Positions 50,442-59,519 of a stretch of DNA of 64,000 nt are shown here, in pieces. The position numbers and the translations under genes are program-made. Where the stretch lies: positions 1-64,000 of the forward strand of contig JANQJG010000177.1 in the NCBI GenBank assembly GCA_028281785.1, read 5' to 3'. The number at the start of each line of letters is the position of its first letter. Positions within the stretch are counted from its first letter, which is position 1. The notes beneath the pieces were generated by a model that was given only the letters and a program-made list of their open reading frames with translations, had not been told where the DNA came from and ran no database searches. The DNA is from Rhodospirillales bacterium. GTDB lineage: Bacteria; Pseudomonadota; Alphaproteobacteria; Rhodospirillales; Shumkoniaceae.

Positions 50442-53171
50442 ATGTGGACCCTGGGCACCTTAAGCTTCGTCGCACCCTGGGCATTGACCGCCCTCATCGG
50501 CTTGCCGGTCTTGTGGTGGCTTCTGCGGATCACGCCGCCGGCGCCCCGGCGGCTGCGTTTCCCCCCGCTGCGTATCCTCCTCAACCTGGCCACGCGCGAG
50601 GAAAGCGCCGCGAAATCGCCGCTTTGGCTTCTCATCCTCCGCATGACCATCGCGGTGCTGCTCATTTTCGCGGTGGCCGATCCGTTGTTCAACGCGGTAC
50701 AGGGTCTGAGGGGGCAGGGCCCGCTCGTCCTGGTCGTGGACAATGGCTGGGCCTCCGCCCGCGACTGGCCGGCGCGGCAGGCCATGATGTCCGATCTGAT
50801 CGACGAGTCGAGCCGAGCCGAGCGCGCCGTTGTCCTCATGCCCACGGCTCCGGGGCCCGAGGGGCGCTTCCCCGCGGTCGACCTGCTGTCTGCGGACGAG
50901 GCGCGGACCCGGGCCGAAGCGATCCGGCCGCAGCCCTGGCCCACGGATCGGGCCGGCGTGCTCGAAAGCCTTCGCGCCAGCGCCGCCCTGGCCGAGGCGC
51001 CGGCGGGGGATGTGGTGTGGCTCGGTGACGGCCTCGTCGAGGGAGATACCTACGACTTCGTCAGCGGCTTGCGGATGTTTGGCCCGCTAAGGGTTCTTCG
51101 GGAGGGACCCGGGCATCTGGTCGCGCTCCTCCAACCGCCGGTGGCCGAGGGCGACGATCTGATCGCCTCGGCGACGCGCCCCAACGGTCGAGGCGACGCG
51201 GAAATCTGGATCCGCGCCTATGGGGATGACGGCACCTTGCTCGCCCGTCAATCGACCCGCTTCGAGGCCGGAGACCTGGAGACCGCACTCACCCTGAGTC
51301 TGCCGTCCGAGCTTCGCAACCGACTGGCGCGCTTGGAGATCGAGGATCAGACGACGGCCGGGGCGGTCGCCCTTCTTGACGAGCGGTGGCGTCGCCGCCC
51401 GGTCGGCCTGGTAACGGCGGAGCGGAATGCCGACCCGCAACCTCTCCTCAGCGAGTTCTATTACGTGCACAAGGCGCTGCAGCCGTTCACGGAGGTTCGG
51501 CGCGGACCGGTCGAGGAGTTGCTCGGCCGCGAACTGGCGGTGATCGTCATTGCCGATATGAGCCCGCTGTCCGATGCCGACCGCGAACGGATCGCCGCCT
51601 GGATCGGCGAGGGCGGCGTGGCGTTGCGCTTCGCCGGCCCGCGTCTCGCCGAGGGCGCGGCAAACACCGATCCGCAGGCCCTGCTTCCGGTGATGCTGCG
51701 CGATGGAGGACGAACACTGGGCGGCGCTCTGTCCTGGCAGGAGCCGGCAACCCTGGCTCCGTTCGAACCGGCCAGCCCTTTCCATGGCCTGGCCGTCCCC
51801 GAAGACGTGACCGTCGAGCGTCAGGTGCTCGCCTTGCCATCGCTCGATCTGGCGGAAAAAACCTGGGCGCGCCTCAGCGATGGGACGCCGCTGGTCACGG
51901 CCGAAAAAAGCGGGCGAGGCTGGTTGATCCTGGTGCACACGATGGCCAATTCGGATTGGTCCAATCTGCCGATCTCGGGTCTGTTCGTCGATATGCTTCG
52001 CCGCATCGTTACCCTGAGCCAGGGCGCCGTGGCCTCACCCGACGCGACGCCGCTGCCTCCCGTGGAAGTGCTGGACGGTTTCGGCCGTCTGGGGCCGGCG
52101 CCGGCCGACACCCTCGCGATTTCCGGCGACGTCTTCACCGAAACCCGGGTCTCGGCGGTGAATCCTCCCGGCTATTACGGGCAGGAAGATGCGCGCCGGG
52201 CCTTGAACCTTGCCCCCCAGCTCGATGAACTGCGCCCCTTGCCGAGCATGCCCTCCGGCGTCGAGGTTTCCGGCTACGACAAGGCGCCCGAGCTCAGCCT
52301 CAAGCCCTGGCTTCTGGCCGCCGCGTTCCTTCTCGCGCTGCTCGACTATATCGCCAGCCTTGCAATGCGCGGCCTCTTGCGTTTCCGGCCCTCAGTGGCG
52401 GCCGGAGCGGCCATTCTCGCGGTCGTGCTGTTCAATGGCGCGGCCCAGGCCCAATCCCTGGATCAGCTGGGCGGCGACCAGTTCGCCTTGGAGGCCAGCC
52501 TGACCACTCGCCTGGCCTTCGTCGCGTCGGGAGACGACGACATCGATTCGGTCAGCCGTGCGGGCCTTCACGGTCTCAGCGTCATCGTCAACCGGCGGAC
52601 GGCGGTCGAGCTCGGCCCGCCGGTTGGGATCGATCCGGAAACCGACGAGCTGCTGTTCTTTCCGTTGCTCTACTGGCCGGTGACGGAGCAGGGCGCCCCT
52701 TCGCCAGACGCGGTGGCACGGCTTCGCGAGTATCTGGCGGCCGGGGGGATGATCCTCTTCGATACCCGCGACCCGAACGGCACCGTATCGATGAACGCGC
52801 TCCGCGGTCTCGCCGACAGCCTTGAGCTGCCGCCCCTCGTTCCCGTCGATTCGGAACATGTCCTGACCCGGTCCTATTATCTGATGCGGGATTTTCCGGG
52901 TCGCTGGACCGGGAGTCTGCTGTGGGTCGAGCAAGCCGGCGAGCGCATCAATGACGGGGTATCCACGGTCGTCGCGGGGAGCCATGACTGGGCCGGCGCC
53001 TGGGCCATGGACGAGTACCAGCGTCACATGTTCGCCGTGGTGCCGGGGGGCGAACGCCAGCGCGAAATGGCCTATCGCTTCGGCATCAACCTGATCATGT
53101 ATGCGCTGACCGGCAACTACAAGGCGGATCAGGTTCACCTTCCCGCCATTCTGGAAAGGCTCGGCCTATGA
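50442..53171 (+). CDS. BatA-like N-terminal domain plus DUF4159 membrane protein
   Basis: A 909-residue protein. The N-terminus is the BatA membrane module (FVAPWALTALIGLPVLWWLL, TM about 8–28; LLILRMTIAVLLIFAVADPL, about 62–82). A vWA-like region follows (LVLVVDNGWASARDW). Two helices lie near 620–672 (WLLAAAFLLALLDYIASLAM, AILAVVLFNGAAQA), then a periplasmic DUF4159 domain of about 220 residues (LLFFPLLYWPVTEQG, GGMILFDTRDPNGT, LTRSYYLMRDFPGRW, HDWAGAWAMDE). It overlaps the next gene by four bases. Confidence 0.87.
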   Translation: MWTLGTLSFVAPWALTALIGLPVLWWLLRITPPAPRRLRFPPLRILLNLATREESAAKSPLWLLILRMTIAVLLIFAVADPLFNAVQGLRGQGPLVLVVDNGWASARDWPARQAMMSDLIDESSRAERAVVLMPTAPGPEGRFPAVDLLSADEARTRAEAIRPQPWPTDRAGVLESLRASAALAEAPAGDVVWLGDGLVEGDTYDFVSGLRMFGPLRVLREGPGHLVALLQPPVAEGDDLIASATRPNGRGDAEIWIRAYGDDGTLLARQSTRFEAGDLETALTLSLPSELRNRLARLEIEDQTTAGAVALLDERWRRRPVGLVTAERNADPQPLLSEFYYVHKALQPFTEVRRGPVEELLGRELAVIVIADMSPLSDADRERIAAWIGEGGVALRFAGPRLAEGAANTDPQALLPVMLRDGGRTLGGALSWQEPATLAPFEPASPFHGLAVPEDVTVERQVLALPSLDLAEKTWARLSDGTPLVTAEKSGRGWLILVHTMANSDWSNLPISGLFVDMLRRIVTLSQGAVASPDATPLPPVEVLDGFGRLGPAPADTLAISGDVFTETRVSAVNPPGYYGQEDARRALNLAPQLDELRPLPSMPSGVEVSGYDKAPELSLKPWLLAAAFLLALLDYIASLAMRGLLRFRPSVAAGAAILAVVLFNGAAQAQSLDQLGGDQFALEASLTTRLAFVASGDDDIDSVSRAGLHGLSVIVNRRTAVELGPPVGIDPETDELLFFPLLYWPVTEQGAPSPDAVARLREYLAAGGMILFDTRDPNGTVSMNALRGLADSLELPPLVPVDSEHVLTRSYYLMRDFPGRWTGSLLWVEQAGERINDGVSTVVAGSHDWAGAWAMDEYQRHMFAVVPGGERQREMAYRFGINLIMYALTGNYKADQVHLPAILERLGL

Positions 53172-55243
53172 GCAGCAGCATAGCTTTCGCGCCTCTGCTT
53201 CCCTGGCCGGCGATCATCGGGCTGGCTACGGTTGCCGCTTTCCTCCTGCTCTTCGCGGCGTTCCGGCGCGCACGCGGCATCCTCTGGCGAACCATCGCCT
53301 TCACTGTCCTGACGCTCGCCTTATTGAACCCGCGGCTGGTGCAGGAAGAGACGGACGCGCAGCCGGACGTGGCCGTCATCATCGCCGACACCTCTCCCAG
53401 CCAGTCGGTGGGCGAACGCCGAGCCCGCCTGACCGCCGCGCGCGAGGATCTCGAGGAACGTCTCGCCGGGGTCGATGATCTTGAAGTCCGTGTCCGCGAG
53501 GCGGGCGGCGCCGGTGCCGACGGGAGCGAGGGAACGCCGCTGATGTCGGCCCTCAACAAAGCCCTTGCCGAGGTTCCGGCGGGACGATTCGCCGGCGCGA
53601 TCTTGATCACCGACGGGCAGGCCCACGATGCTCCGGAGGGGGAGGCGGCCGCGACGGTGCAGGGTCCGGTGCATGTGTTCCTCACCGGCGACCGGGGGGA
53701 GCGGGATCGCCAACTGATCATCGAGACGGTCCCCAGCTATGGCATCGTCGACAAGGAAATCTCCATCGCCTATCGCATCGAGGATCATCCGGCGGATGCC
53801 GAAGGCGCGGCGGGCACGGCGCGAATCGAGCTCAGGCGTGACGGTGAGGTCATCGCCGAGGACATGGTCCCGGTCGGCGTGCGCAATCAGATCAGCATGC
53901 CCCTGGAGCATGCCGGCCCGACCGTGGTCGAGATCGAGGTCGAGGCCATGGAGGAGGAGCTTTCGACCCTCAACAACCGGGCCGTCGTCAACGTCAACGG
54001 GGTCCGCGACCGGCTGCGCGTGCTCCTGGTTTCGGGACAGCCCCATGCCGGCGAGCGCACTTGGCGCAACCTGCTCAAGTCGGACCCGGCGGTGGATCTC
54101 GTGCACTTTACTATCTTGCGACCGCCGGAGAAGGACGACTTCACCCCGCTCCGCGAGCTCGCCCTGATCGCGTTTCCGGTTCAGGAGCTGTTCGAGGAAA
54201 AGCTCTACGATTTCGATCTCATCGTCTTCGACCGCTATATCGTGCGCGACGTGCTGCCGCCAACCTATTTCGAGAATATCGGCAACTACGTGCGCGAGGG
54301 CGGCGCCGTCCTGCTCGCCGTCGGGCCGGAGTTCGCCGGCATGCGCAGCCTGTATCGGACACCGCTGTCCAATGTTCTTCCCGCGGAGCCGTCTGGAGAA
54401 GTCCATGAGGGTGGCTTCCGGCCTCTCGCGACCGATGACGGCCGGCGCCACCCAGTCACCTCCGATCTCATCCGCGAGCGTGACGGGGAGCCGACCTGGG
54501 GCCGCTGGTTCCGACAGATCGAGGCGACGACCGCCGGCCGTGGCGTCGTGCTTCTCAACGGCTACGGCAGCGCCCCGGTCATGATCCTCGACCGCGTCGG
54601 CGAGGGGCGTGTCGCGCAGGTCATGAGCGACCATATATGGTTGTGGGCACGCGGCTATGAAGGCGGTGGCCCCCATGCCGAGGTCATCCGCCGTCTCGCC
54701 CATTGGCTGATGAAGGAGCCCGATCTCGAAGAGGAAGCCTTGCGTGCCGTGGCCCGTGACGGCCGCCTGACAATCGAGCGCCGCAGCCTCGATCCGGGGG
54801 CCGCATCCGTCATCGTGACCTCGCCCTCCGGCGCGACCGAGACCATCGATCTATCGGCGGACGCGAACGGCTTGGCGACCGTGACCCTGCCCGTGACCGA
54901 ACCCGGTCTCTACCGCGTCGAGGACGGCGAACGGGTGACCTTGGCCGCCGTCGGTGCCCTCAACGCGCCGGAGCTGGCCGACCTGCGCGGCACCGAGGAC
55001 CGCCTCGCCCCGCTCGTGGAGGCCTCGGGTGGCGGGTTCACCTGGCTCGCCGACGAAACCTTGCCTCAAATCCGGCGCACCCAACCTGGCCGCGATACCG
55101 CCGGGCGTGGATGGATCGGGCTCGTGCGCAACGGCGCCGAGCTCGTCACCGGCATCAATCAGGCCACGCTGCTGCCCTGGGTTCTGGCGCTTTTGCTCAT
55201 GCTTGGCGGTCTTACCATCGCCTGGTGGCGCGAAGGGCGGTAG
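53168..55243 (+). CDS. Membrane protein with vWA-like and glutamine-amidotransferase-like regions
   Basis: A 691-residue protein with two N-terminal helices (IIGLATVAAFLLLFAAF; TIAFTVLTLALLNP). A vWA-like strand VAVIIADTSPSQS has the DxSxS form, then a beta-rich extracytoplasmic region. A DJ-1/class I amidotransferase-like segment reads FDLIVFDRYIVRDVLPPTYF, ENIGNYVREGGAVLLAVGPE. A C-terminal helix (LPWVLALLLMLGGLTIAWW) closes it. The usual catalytic Cys of amidotransferases is not evident, so it is probably a binding fold. It ends the MoxR operon. Confidence 0.83.
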   Translation: MSSSIAFAPLLPWPAIIGLATVAAFLLLFAAFRRARGILWRTIAFTVLTLALLNPRLVQEETDAQPDVAVIIADTSPSQSVGERRARLTAAREDLEERLAGVDDLEVRVREAGGAGADGSEGTPLMSALNKALAEVPAGRFAGAILITDGQAHDAPEGEAAATVQGPVHVFLTGDRGERDRQLIIETVPSYGIVDKEISIAYRIEDHPADAEGAAGTARIELRRDGEVIAEDMVPVGVRNQISMPLEHAGPTVVEIEVEAMEEELSTLNNRAVVNVNGVRDRLRVLLVSGQPHAGERTWRNLLKSDPAVDLVHFTILRPPEKDDFTPLRELALIAFPVQELFEEKLYDFDLIVFDRYIVRDVLPPTYFENIGNYVREGGAVLLAVGPEFAGMRSLYRTPLSNVLPAEPSGEVHEGGFRPLATDDGRRHPVTSDLIRERDGEPTWGRWFRQIEATTAGRGVVLLNGYGSAPVMILDRVGEGRVAQVMSDHIWLWARGYEGGGPHAEVIRRLAHWLMKEPDLEEEALRAVARDGRLTIERRSLDPGAASVIVTSPSGATETIDLSADANGLATVTLPVTEPGLYRVEDGERVTLAAVGALNAPELADLRGTEDRLAPLVEASGGGFTWLADETLPQIRRTQPGRDTAGRGWIGLVRNGAELVTGINQATLLPWVLALLLMLGGLTIAWWREGR

Positions 55244-55246
55244 ACC

Positions 55247-56161
55247 TCACGCGCGATCCCAGTAGGGCTCTGGCCCGAAGCGCTCGACCAGGAAGTCGAC
55301 GAAGGCGCGGACCTTTGCCGAAAGATGCTGTCGATGGGGATAGACGGCGTAGACCGAGAGCCGCGAGTCCTCATAGTCGGAGAGCACCTCCTCCAGCCGC
55401 CCGGCCCACAAATCGTCGCCGACGATGAAGGTCGGGGCCAGATAGACGCCAAGCCCAGCGAGCGCCGCGTCGCGCAGCGCGTCGCCGTTGTTCGCCTCAA
55501 GACAGCCCGAGACGTGCACCGAGACGGGCCCCTTGGGTCCCTTGAACCGCCATTCGCGCTGCGCCGACAGAGCCGACAGATAGGTGTAGATAAGGCAGCT
55601 GTGGTCCGCGAGGTCCGTCGGGTGCCGGGGCCGGCCACGGCGCTGCCAGTAGTCCGGGCTGGCGCAGACGACCCGGCGGGCAGGCGCGAGTCGCCGGGCG
55701 ACGAAGCTGGAATCCGGGAGCTCGGCGATCCGGATCGCGAGATCGACCCCTTCCTCGATCAGGTCGACCCGGCGGTCCGTCAGCTCCATCGCCACCCGGA
55801 GATCCGGATAGCGGGCCATGAAATCGGCCAGCGCCGGGGCCACATGGCCGATTCCGAAGGACATCGGCATATTGACCCTGAGCGTGCCACGGGGCTCCCC
55901 ATGGAGGCGGGAGATCGCCTGCTCGGCCTCCTCCATCTCGGCGAGAATGCGGACCGCGCGCTCATAGAACGCCGCGCCAACCTCGGTGAGGCTGAGCCGC
56001 CGTGTCGTGCGGTTGATCAGGCGCGCGCCGAGACGGTTCTCAAGGGCGGCGACGCGCTTGCTCACCGCCGACTTGGAAAGGCCGAGATCGCGCGCCGCGG
56101 CCGAGAAGCTGCCCGTCTCCGCCACGCGGGTGAAGACCGCGATGCCGGCATAGGGTTCCAT
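55247..56161 (-). CDS. LysR-type transcriptional regulator
   Basis: A 304-residue LysR regulator. The HTH occupies about residues 1–60: [41 protein letters not shown] substrate-binding domain follows ([37 protein letters not shown]). This pattern matches LysR proteins that control quinone reductase or oxidoreductase genes. It is divergent from the truncated wrbA, and a strong dyad lies 13 bases before its start, consistent with autoregulation. Confidence 0.9.
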   Translation of the reverse strand: MEPYAGIAVFTRVAETGSFSAAARDLGLSKSAVSKRVAALENRLGARLINRTTRRLSLTEVGAAFYERAVRILAEMEEAEQAISRLHGEPRGTLRVNMPMSFGIGHVAPALADFMARYPDLRVAMELTDRRVDLIEEGVDLAIRIAELPDSSFVARRLAPARRVVCASPDYWQRRGRPRHPTDLADHSCLIYTYLSALSAQREWRFKGPKGPVSVHVSGCLEANNGDALRDAALAGLGVYLAPTFIVGDDLWAGRLEEVLSDYEDSRLSVYAVYPHRQHLSAKVRAFVDFLVERFGPEPYWDRA

Positions 56162-56173
56162 GCATGGCCTCGA

Positions 56174-56196
56174 ATTGTTTCTCTTCTGGAAACAAT
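56174..56196. promoter_or_regulatory. 23-bp dyad operator of the LysR/wrbA region
   Basis: ATTGTTTC (56174–56181) and GAAACAAT (56189–56196) are perfect 8-base inverted arms around TCTTCTG. The 132-base region between the divergent LysR and WrbA genes contains it near the LysR side. LysR-type boxes are T-N11-A dyads with a similar centre. Position 13 bases from the LysR start suggests autorepression plus control of the WrbA–GHR–DoxX genes. Confidence 0.6.
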
Positions 56197-56293
56197 GTTG
56201 TTCTCAAACCTGCGATTGTCCACGGAATCTCCATCCCCATCTCGCGAGCAGGCGCCGGGGTTCCGGCGGATAAAAAACCAGGAGATTCGAGAG

Positions 56294-56647
56294 ATGACCA
56301 AGGTTCTGGTTCTCTACTACAGCAGCTACGGACATATCGAAACCATGGTCGAGGCCATAGCCAAGGGCGCCCGCGCGGTCGCCGGCACGGCGACGCAGCA
56401 TGGCGGCCAGGAAACGACCATCACCTCCTTTCACACGACCCTTCTGCATCATGGCATGGTGATCGTCGGCCTGCCCTATTCGGCGCAGGGACAGATGACG
56501 TTGGACGAGATCTCCGGCGGTTCACCCTATGGCGTCACGACCATTGCTGGCGGCGACGGCAGCCGCCAGCCGAGCGCCAACGAGGTGGATCTCGCCCGCT
56601 TCCAGGGCCGGCATGTCGTGGAAATCGCCGCCAAGCTGGCCGCGTAG
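56294..56647 (+). CDS. WrbA-like NAD(P)H:quinone oxidoreductase with an internal deletion
   Basis: A 117-residue protein that matches both ends of WrbA (usual length near 198). The N-terminal [18 protein letters not shown] joins at GARAVAG directly to [12 protein letters not shown], and the rest ([25 protein letters not shown]) runs normally to the end. About 80 central residues are missing in frame, including the usual TPTRFGNM FMN-binding loop. It probably cannot bind flavin normally. It has a good GGAG site and is followed by the GHR and DoxX genes. Confidence 0.8.
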   Translation: MTKVLVLYYSSYGHIETMVEAIAKGARAVAGTATQHGGQETTITSFHTTLLHHGMVIVGLPYSAQGQMTLDEISGGSPYGVTTIAGGDGSRQPSANEVDLARFQGRHVVEIAAKLAA

Positions 56648-56678
56648 CCACCACCTATTCTTGAACGGAGAAAACATC

Positions 56679-57671
56679 ATGGGTTTGCTCGTCGAGGGTG
56701 TCTGGCAGGACCGCTGGTACGACACAAAACAGACCAAGGGGCGGTTCGTGCGCCAGGGTAGCGCCTTTCGCAATTGGGTCTCGGCCAATGGCGGAACCGG
56801 CTTCAAGGCCGAATCCGGCCGCTACCATCTCTACGTCTCCCATGCCTGTCCCTGGGCGCATCGCACCCTGATCTTCCGCAGCCTCAAGGGGCTGAAGGAC
56901 ATCATCTCGGTGTCGGTCGTCGAGCCGCTGATGCTTGAGAACGGCTGGTCCTTCGCCCCGGATGGCGATGCCGTCAACAACAGCCGTTATCTCTACGAGG
57001 TCTATCGTAAGGCCAATCCGCGCTACACGGGCCGGGTGACGGTGCCCGTCCTCTGGGACAAGCAATCGGGGACGATCGTCAACAATGAATCGGCCGAGAT
57101 CATCCGCATGTTCAATCGCGAGTTCGACCATCTCGGCGCCGACACCTCGCTCGACTTCTATCCCGAAGCGCTGCGCGACGAAATCGACGCGATCAACGCG
57201 GAGGTCTACGCAACCGTCAACAACGGCGTGTATCGCGCCGGCTTCGCCACCTCCCAGGAGGCATACGAGGAGGCCTTCGACTTTTTGTTTGGCGCCCTCG
57301 ACCGGCTTGAGGCACGTCTTGCCGGTCAGCGCTATCTCGTCGGCGACCGCCTCACCGAAGCGGACTGGCGGCTGTTCACCACGCTGCTCCGCTTCGATCC
57401 CGTCTACTACGGCCACTTCAAATGCAACAAGCGCCGGCTTGCCGACTACCCCAACCTCTGGGCCTATACGCGCGAGCTCTACCAGATTCCGGGTGTCGCC
57501 GAGACCGTGCATATGGATCACATCAAGGGCCACTACTACGGCAGCCACCGTACGATCAATCCGACCGGTGTTGTGCCCAAGGGGCCCGACATCGATTTCG
57601 CAGAGCCCCACGGCCGCGAGCGTCTTGGAGCGGCCAATATCCACGATCTGAAGCGGAGGGCGGCACTATGA
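56679..57671 (+). CDS. Glutathionyl-hydroquinone reductase (GST superfamily)
   Basis: A 330-residue glutathione S-transferase of the Xi class (YqjG/PcpF type), which reduces glutathionyl-hydroquinones to hydroquinones. The catalytic Cys lies in CPWAHRTLIF, preceded by RYHLYVSHA. Family features are VPVLWDKQSGTIVNNESAEI, FNREFD, LVGDRLTEADWRLFTTLLRF and the C-terminal YYGSHRTINPTGVVPKGP. GGAG precedes the ATG. It follows the truncated WrbA and overlaps DoxX (ATGA), a quinone-related detoxification set. Confidence 0.93.
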   Translation: MGLLVEGVWQDRWYDTKQTKGRFVRQGSAFRNWVSANGGTGFKAESGRYHLYVSHACPWAHRTLIFRSLKGLKDIISVSVVEPLMLENGWSFAPDGDAVNNSRYLYEVYRKANPRYTGRVTVPVLWDKQSGTIVNNESAEIIRMFNREFDHLGADTSLDFYPEALRDEIDAINAEVYATVNNGVYRAGFATSQEAYEEAFDFLFGALDRLEARLAGQRYLVGDRLTEADWRLFTTLLRFDPVYYGHFKCNKRRLADYPNLWAYTRELYQIPGVAETVHMDHIKGHYYGSHRTINPTGVVPKGPDIDFAEPHGRERLGAANIHDLKRRAAL

Positions 57672-58138
57672 ACGTCGAACACACATCGGCGCCACGTCCA
57701 TACATCCCCGCGCTGGCTGGACTCTACGAGGCCCTCTCGGGCTGGTCTTGGCCGCTGGTGCGGGCCGTCACCGGCCTGTGGATGATGCCCCATGGCGCCC
57801 AGAAGCTATTCGGCTGGTGGGGCGGCGATATCGCGCAGACGGCCGGCTTCTTCAGCCAGATTGGCTTGGAGCCGGCGCTCCCGCTGGCCTATCTGGTGGG
57901 CGCGACCGAGTTCTTCGGCGGCCTGTTGCTCGTGCTCGGCCTGTGGACGCGGCCGGTCGCGGCGGCGACCACGATCCTCATGCTGGTCGCCGCCTTCAAG
58001 GTGCATCTGGCCAACGGCCTCTTTTGGAGCAATGGCGGCTATGAGTACCCGCTGATGTGGGCCTGCCTGGCTCTGGCGATCGTCTTCCGGGGCGCTGGCC
58101 GGGCCTCGCTCGACGCCCGCATCGGTCGGGAGTTCTGA
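57668..58138 (+). CDS. DoxX family membrane protein
   Basis: A 156-residue inner-membrane protein with four predicted helices. The DoxX signature GLWMMPHGAQKLFGWWGG lies near residues 37–55, followed by YLVGATEFFGGLLLVLGLWTRP and AAATTILMLVAAFKVHLANG. DoxX proteins are linked to thiol/quinone redox systems; the link here to a hydroquinone reductase fits. It overlaps the GHR gene by four bases. Its precise activity is unknown. Confidence 0.88.
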   Translation: MNVEHTSAPRPYIPALAGLYEALSGWSWPLVRAVTGLWMMPHGAQKLFGWWGGDIAQTAGFFSQIGLEPALPLAYLVGATEFFGGLLLVLGLWTRPVAAATTILMLVAAFKVHLANGLFWSNGGYEYPLMWACLALAIVFRGAGRASLDARIGREF

Positions 58139-58167
58139 GCACGCCATCGCATTTCGAGGAGCTCGAG

Positions 58168-58290
58168 ATGATCGACGTCACCCCCTTCGAGGTCGTGCCG
58201 GTACGTGCCGGAACCGCCGTTTCAGAGGATTCCACGCTGGCGATCACGGTCCTCGAAGACGCGGAGGTCGTGCTCGCCGACCTCCCTTGA
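58168..58290 (+). CDS. Possible 40-residue protein after DoxX
   Basis: A short frame with a strong GAGGAG site seven bases before its ATG, 29 bases after doxX. The peptide begins MIDVTPFEVVPVRAG and ends EDAEVVLADLP; it is acidic with no membrane helix and has no family I recognise. It could be a small co-expressed protein or the remnant of a longer one. It is convergent with the lipoprotein hydrolase gene. Confidence 0.4.
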   Translation: MIDVTPFEVVPVRAGTAVSEDSTLAITVLEDAEVVLADLP

Positions 58291-58312
58291 TGGCTGCGCT
58301 GAGGGCGCCTCA

Positions 58313-59497
58313 TCACTTGATGGGGCCAACACTCCGCTCCTCGTCGCGCAGGCTCAGCACGGCATGGATCGCGCGCAGGAGCGTGATCTTGTCGGCGAAG
58401 CCAACGGGCTCCGGCTCGACATGGTTGAGGTTGTCGACGAGATAGAGCCGCGCCCGATCCCCGGGTAGCGCCTCGGCCAGTTTGACGCTCTCGGTTTCGG
58501 GCATCACGGGGTCGTCACGGCCATGGATGAGAACGAAGCGCGTGCCGAGCCGGCTGACGTCGCGCTTGGCCAGATCGAGATCCCTGAAGTCCCGGCGCAC
58601 GCCTTCGGGAAGGGCCGCAATCAGCCCTGACACGCGGTCGGGATCGCGGTTGTCGAGCAAGGCATAGACAGCCCGCCCTTCCGGGCTCAGCCGGTCGACC
58701 AACTCGCTCACATCGGCCGCCGGATCCTGCAGCTTGGTCCTGGCCAGCCCGTCGAGAAGCATCCGGTCGGTGCTGCTCTCCAACTGCGCGATGTTAGAGC
58801 GCAGGAACACCCATTTGCCGTACGGGTTGGGATCGCGGTGGCGCCAGGGCTCGCCGTCCGTCGCGCGGAAGCCTCCGGTGGTGACGAAGGTGACGACGGC
58901 CGTAAGATCGTAATACCCGCCCACGGCGACGACGAAATCGACGGCCGCCTCCGTATCGGGTTCAAACAACGCGCCCACGGCCGGACCCACGGCATAGGAG
59001 ATGGCGGTCACGCCAAGGGGATGTTCCGGCTCGAGTTCCTCCCTGAACCAACGGCTGGCGTCTGCGATGGCCTGGGCGTCGCCGGGCCGCACCCGAAGCT
59101 CGCGGAGATTGGGAAGGTCGGGAACCAGTACCCTGAAGCGAGCCCGCGCCAGCGTGTTGGCGAAGGCCACAAGCCGTGGATCGTCCTTGCCCTGTGGACT
59201 GACCCCCGGAACCAGGACCATCGCGGCCCGCGAAGGCTCACCCGGCACGTAAATGTCCCCGGCATAGGTTCGGCCGTCCATCGCAAAACGCAAGCCGTGC
59301 CGTTCGGGCTTAGGCGTTTCCGCCTTGAGCTCGCTCGGCGCCCAGCCAGCGTCGACATCGGCGAGGACCTTGGCGGACTCCGACCATCTCGCGGGAGAAC
59401 AACCGGCTAGCACAAGGGTGGCGAACAGAAAGAACGCCAACGACGGGAGTGCGTATCGGCTTCGCCGGTCATGGCCTTGTTGGGAAGGCGCCGGCAT
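58313..59497 (-). CDS. Alpha/beta-hydrolase-like lipoprotein
   Basis: A 394-residue lipoprotein: a signal sequence ends in LVLAGC (lipidated Cys near 33). The body is an alpha/beta-hydrolase fold, MVLVPGVSPQGKDDPR at the oxyanion region, a nucleophile elbow in VTAISYAVGPAV (Ser; less canonical than GxSxG), an Asp in VLIHGRDDPVMP and a His in DNLNHVEPE. It may act on esters or envelope lipids. The substrate is unknown. It is probably co-transcribed with the lipoprotein upstream. Confidence 0.75.
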   Translation of the reverse strand: MPAPSQQGHDRRSRYALPSLAFFLFATLVLAGCSPARWSESAKVLADVDAGWAPSELKAETPKPERHGLRFAMDGRTYAGDIYVPGEPSRAAMVLVPGVSPQGKDDPRLVAFANTLARARFRVLVPDLPNLRELRVRPGDAQAIADASRWFREELEPEHPLGVTAISYAVGPAVGALFEPDTEAAVDFVVAVGGYYDLTAVVTFVTTGGFRATDGEPWRHRDPNPYGKWVFLRSNIAQLESSTDRMLLDGLARTKLQDPAADVSELVDRLSPEGRAVYALLDNRDPDRVSGLIAALPEGVRRDFRDLDLAKRDVSRLGTRFVLIHGRDDPVMPETESVKLAEALPGDRARLYLVDNLNHVEPEPVGFADKITLLRAIHAVLSLRDEERSVGPIK

Positions 59498-59519
59498 CAG
59501 CCGCGCCCCGCTCGTGGCG

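Noticed and set aside
53321-54703. 460-codon minus-strand frame in the vWA-like gene
   Set aside because: Antisense to an intact operon gene, no family similarity seen.
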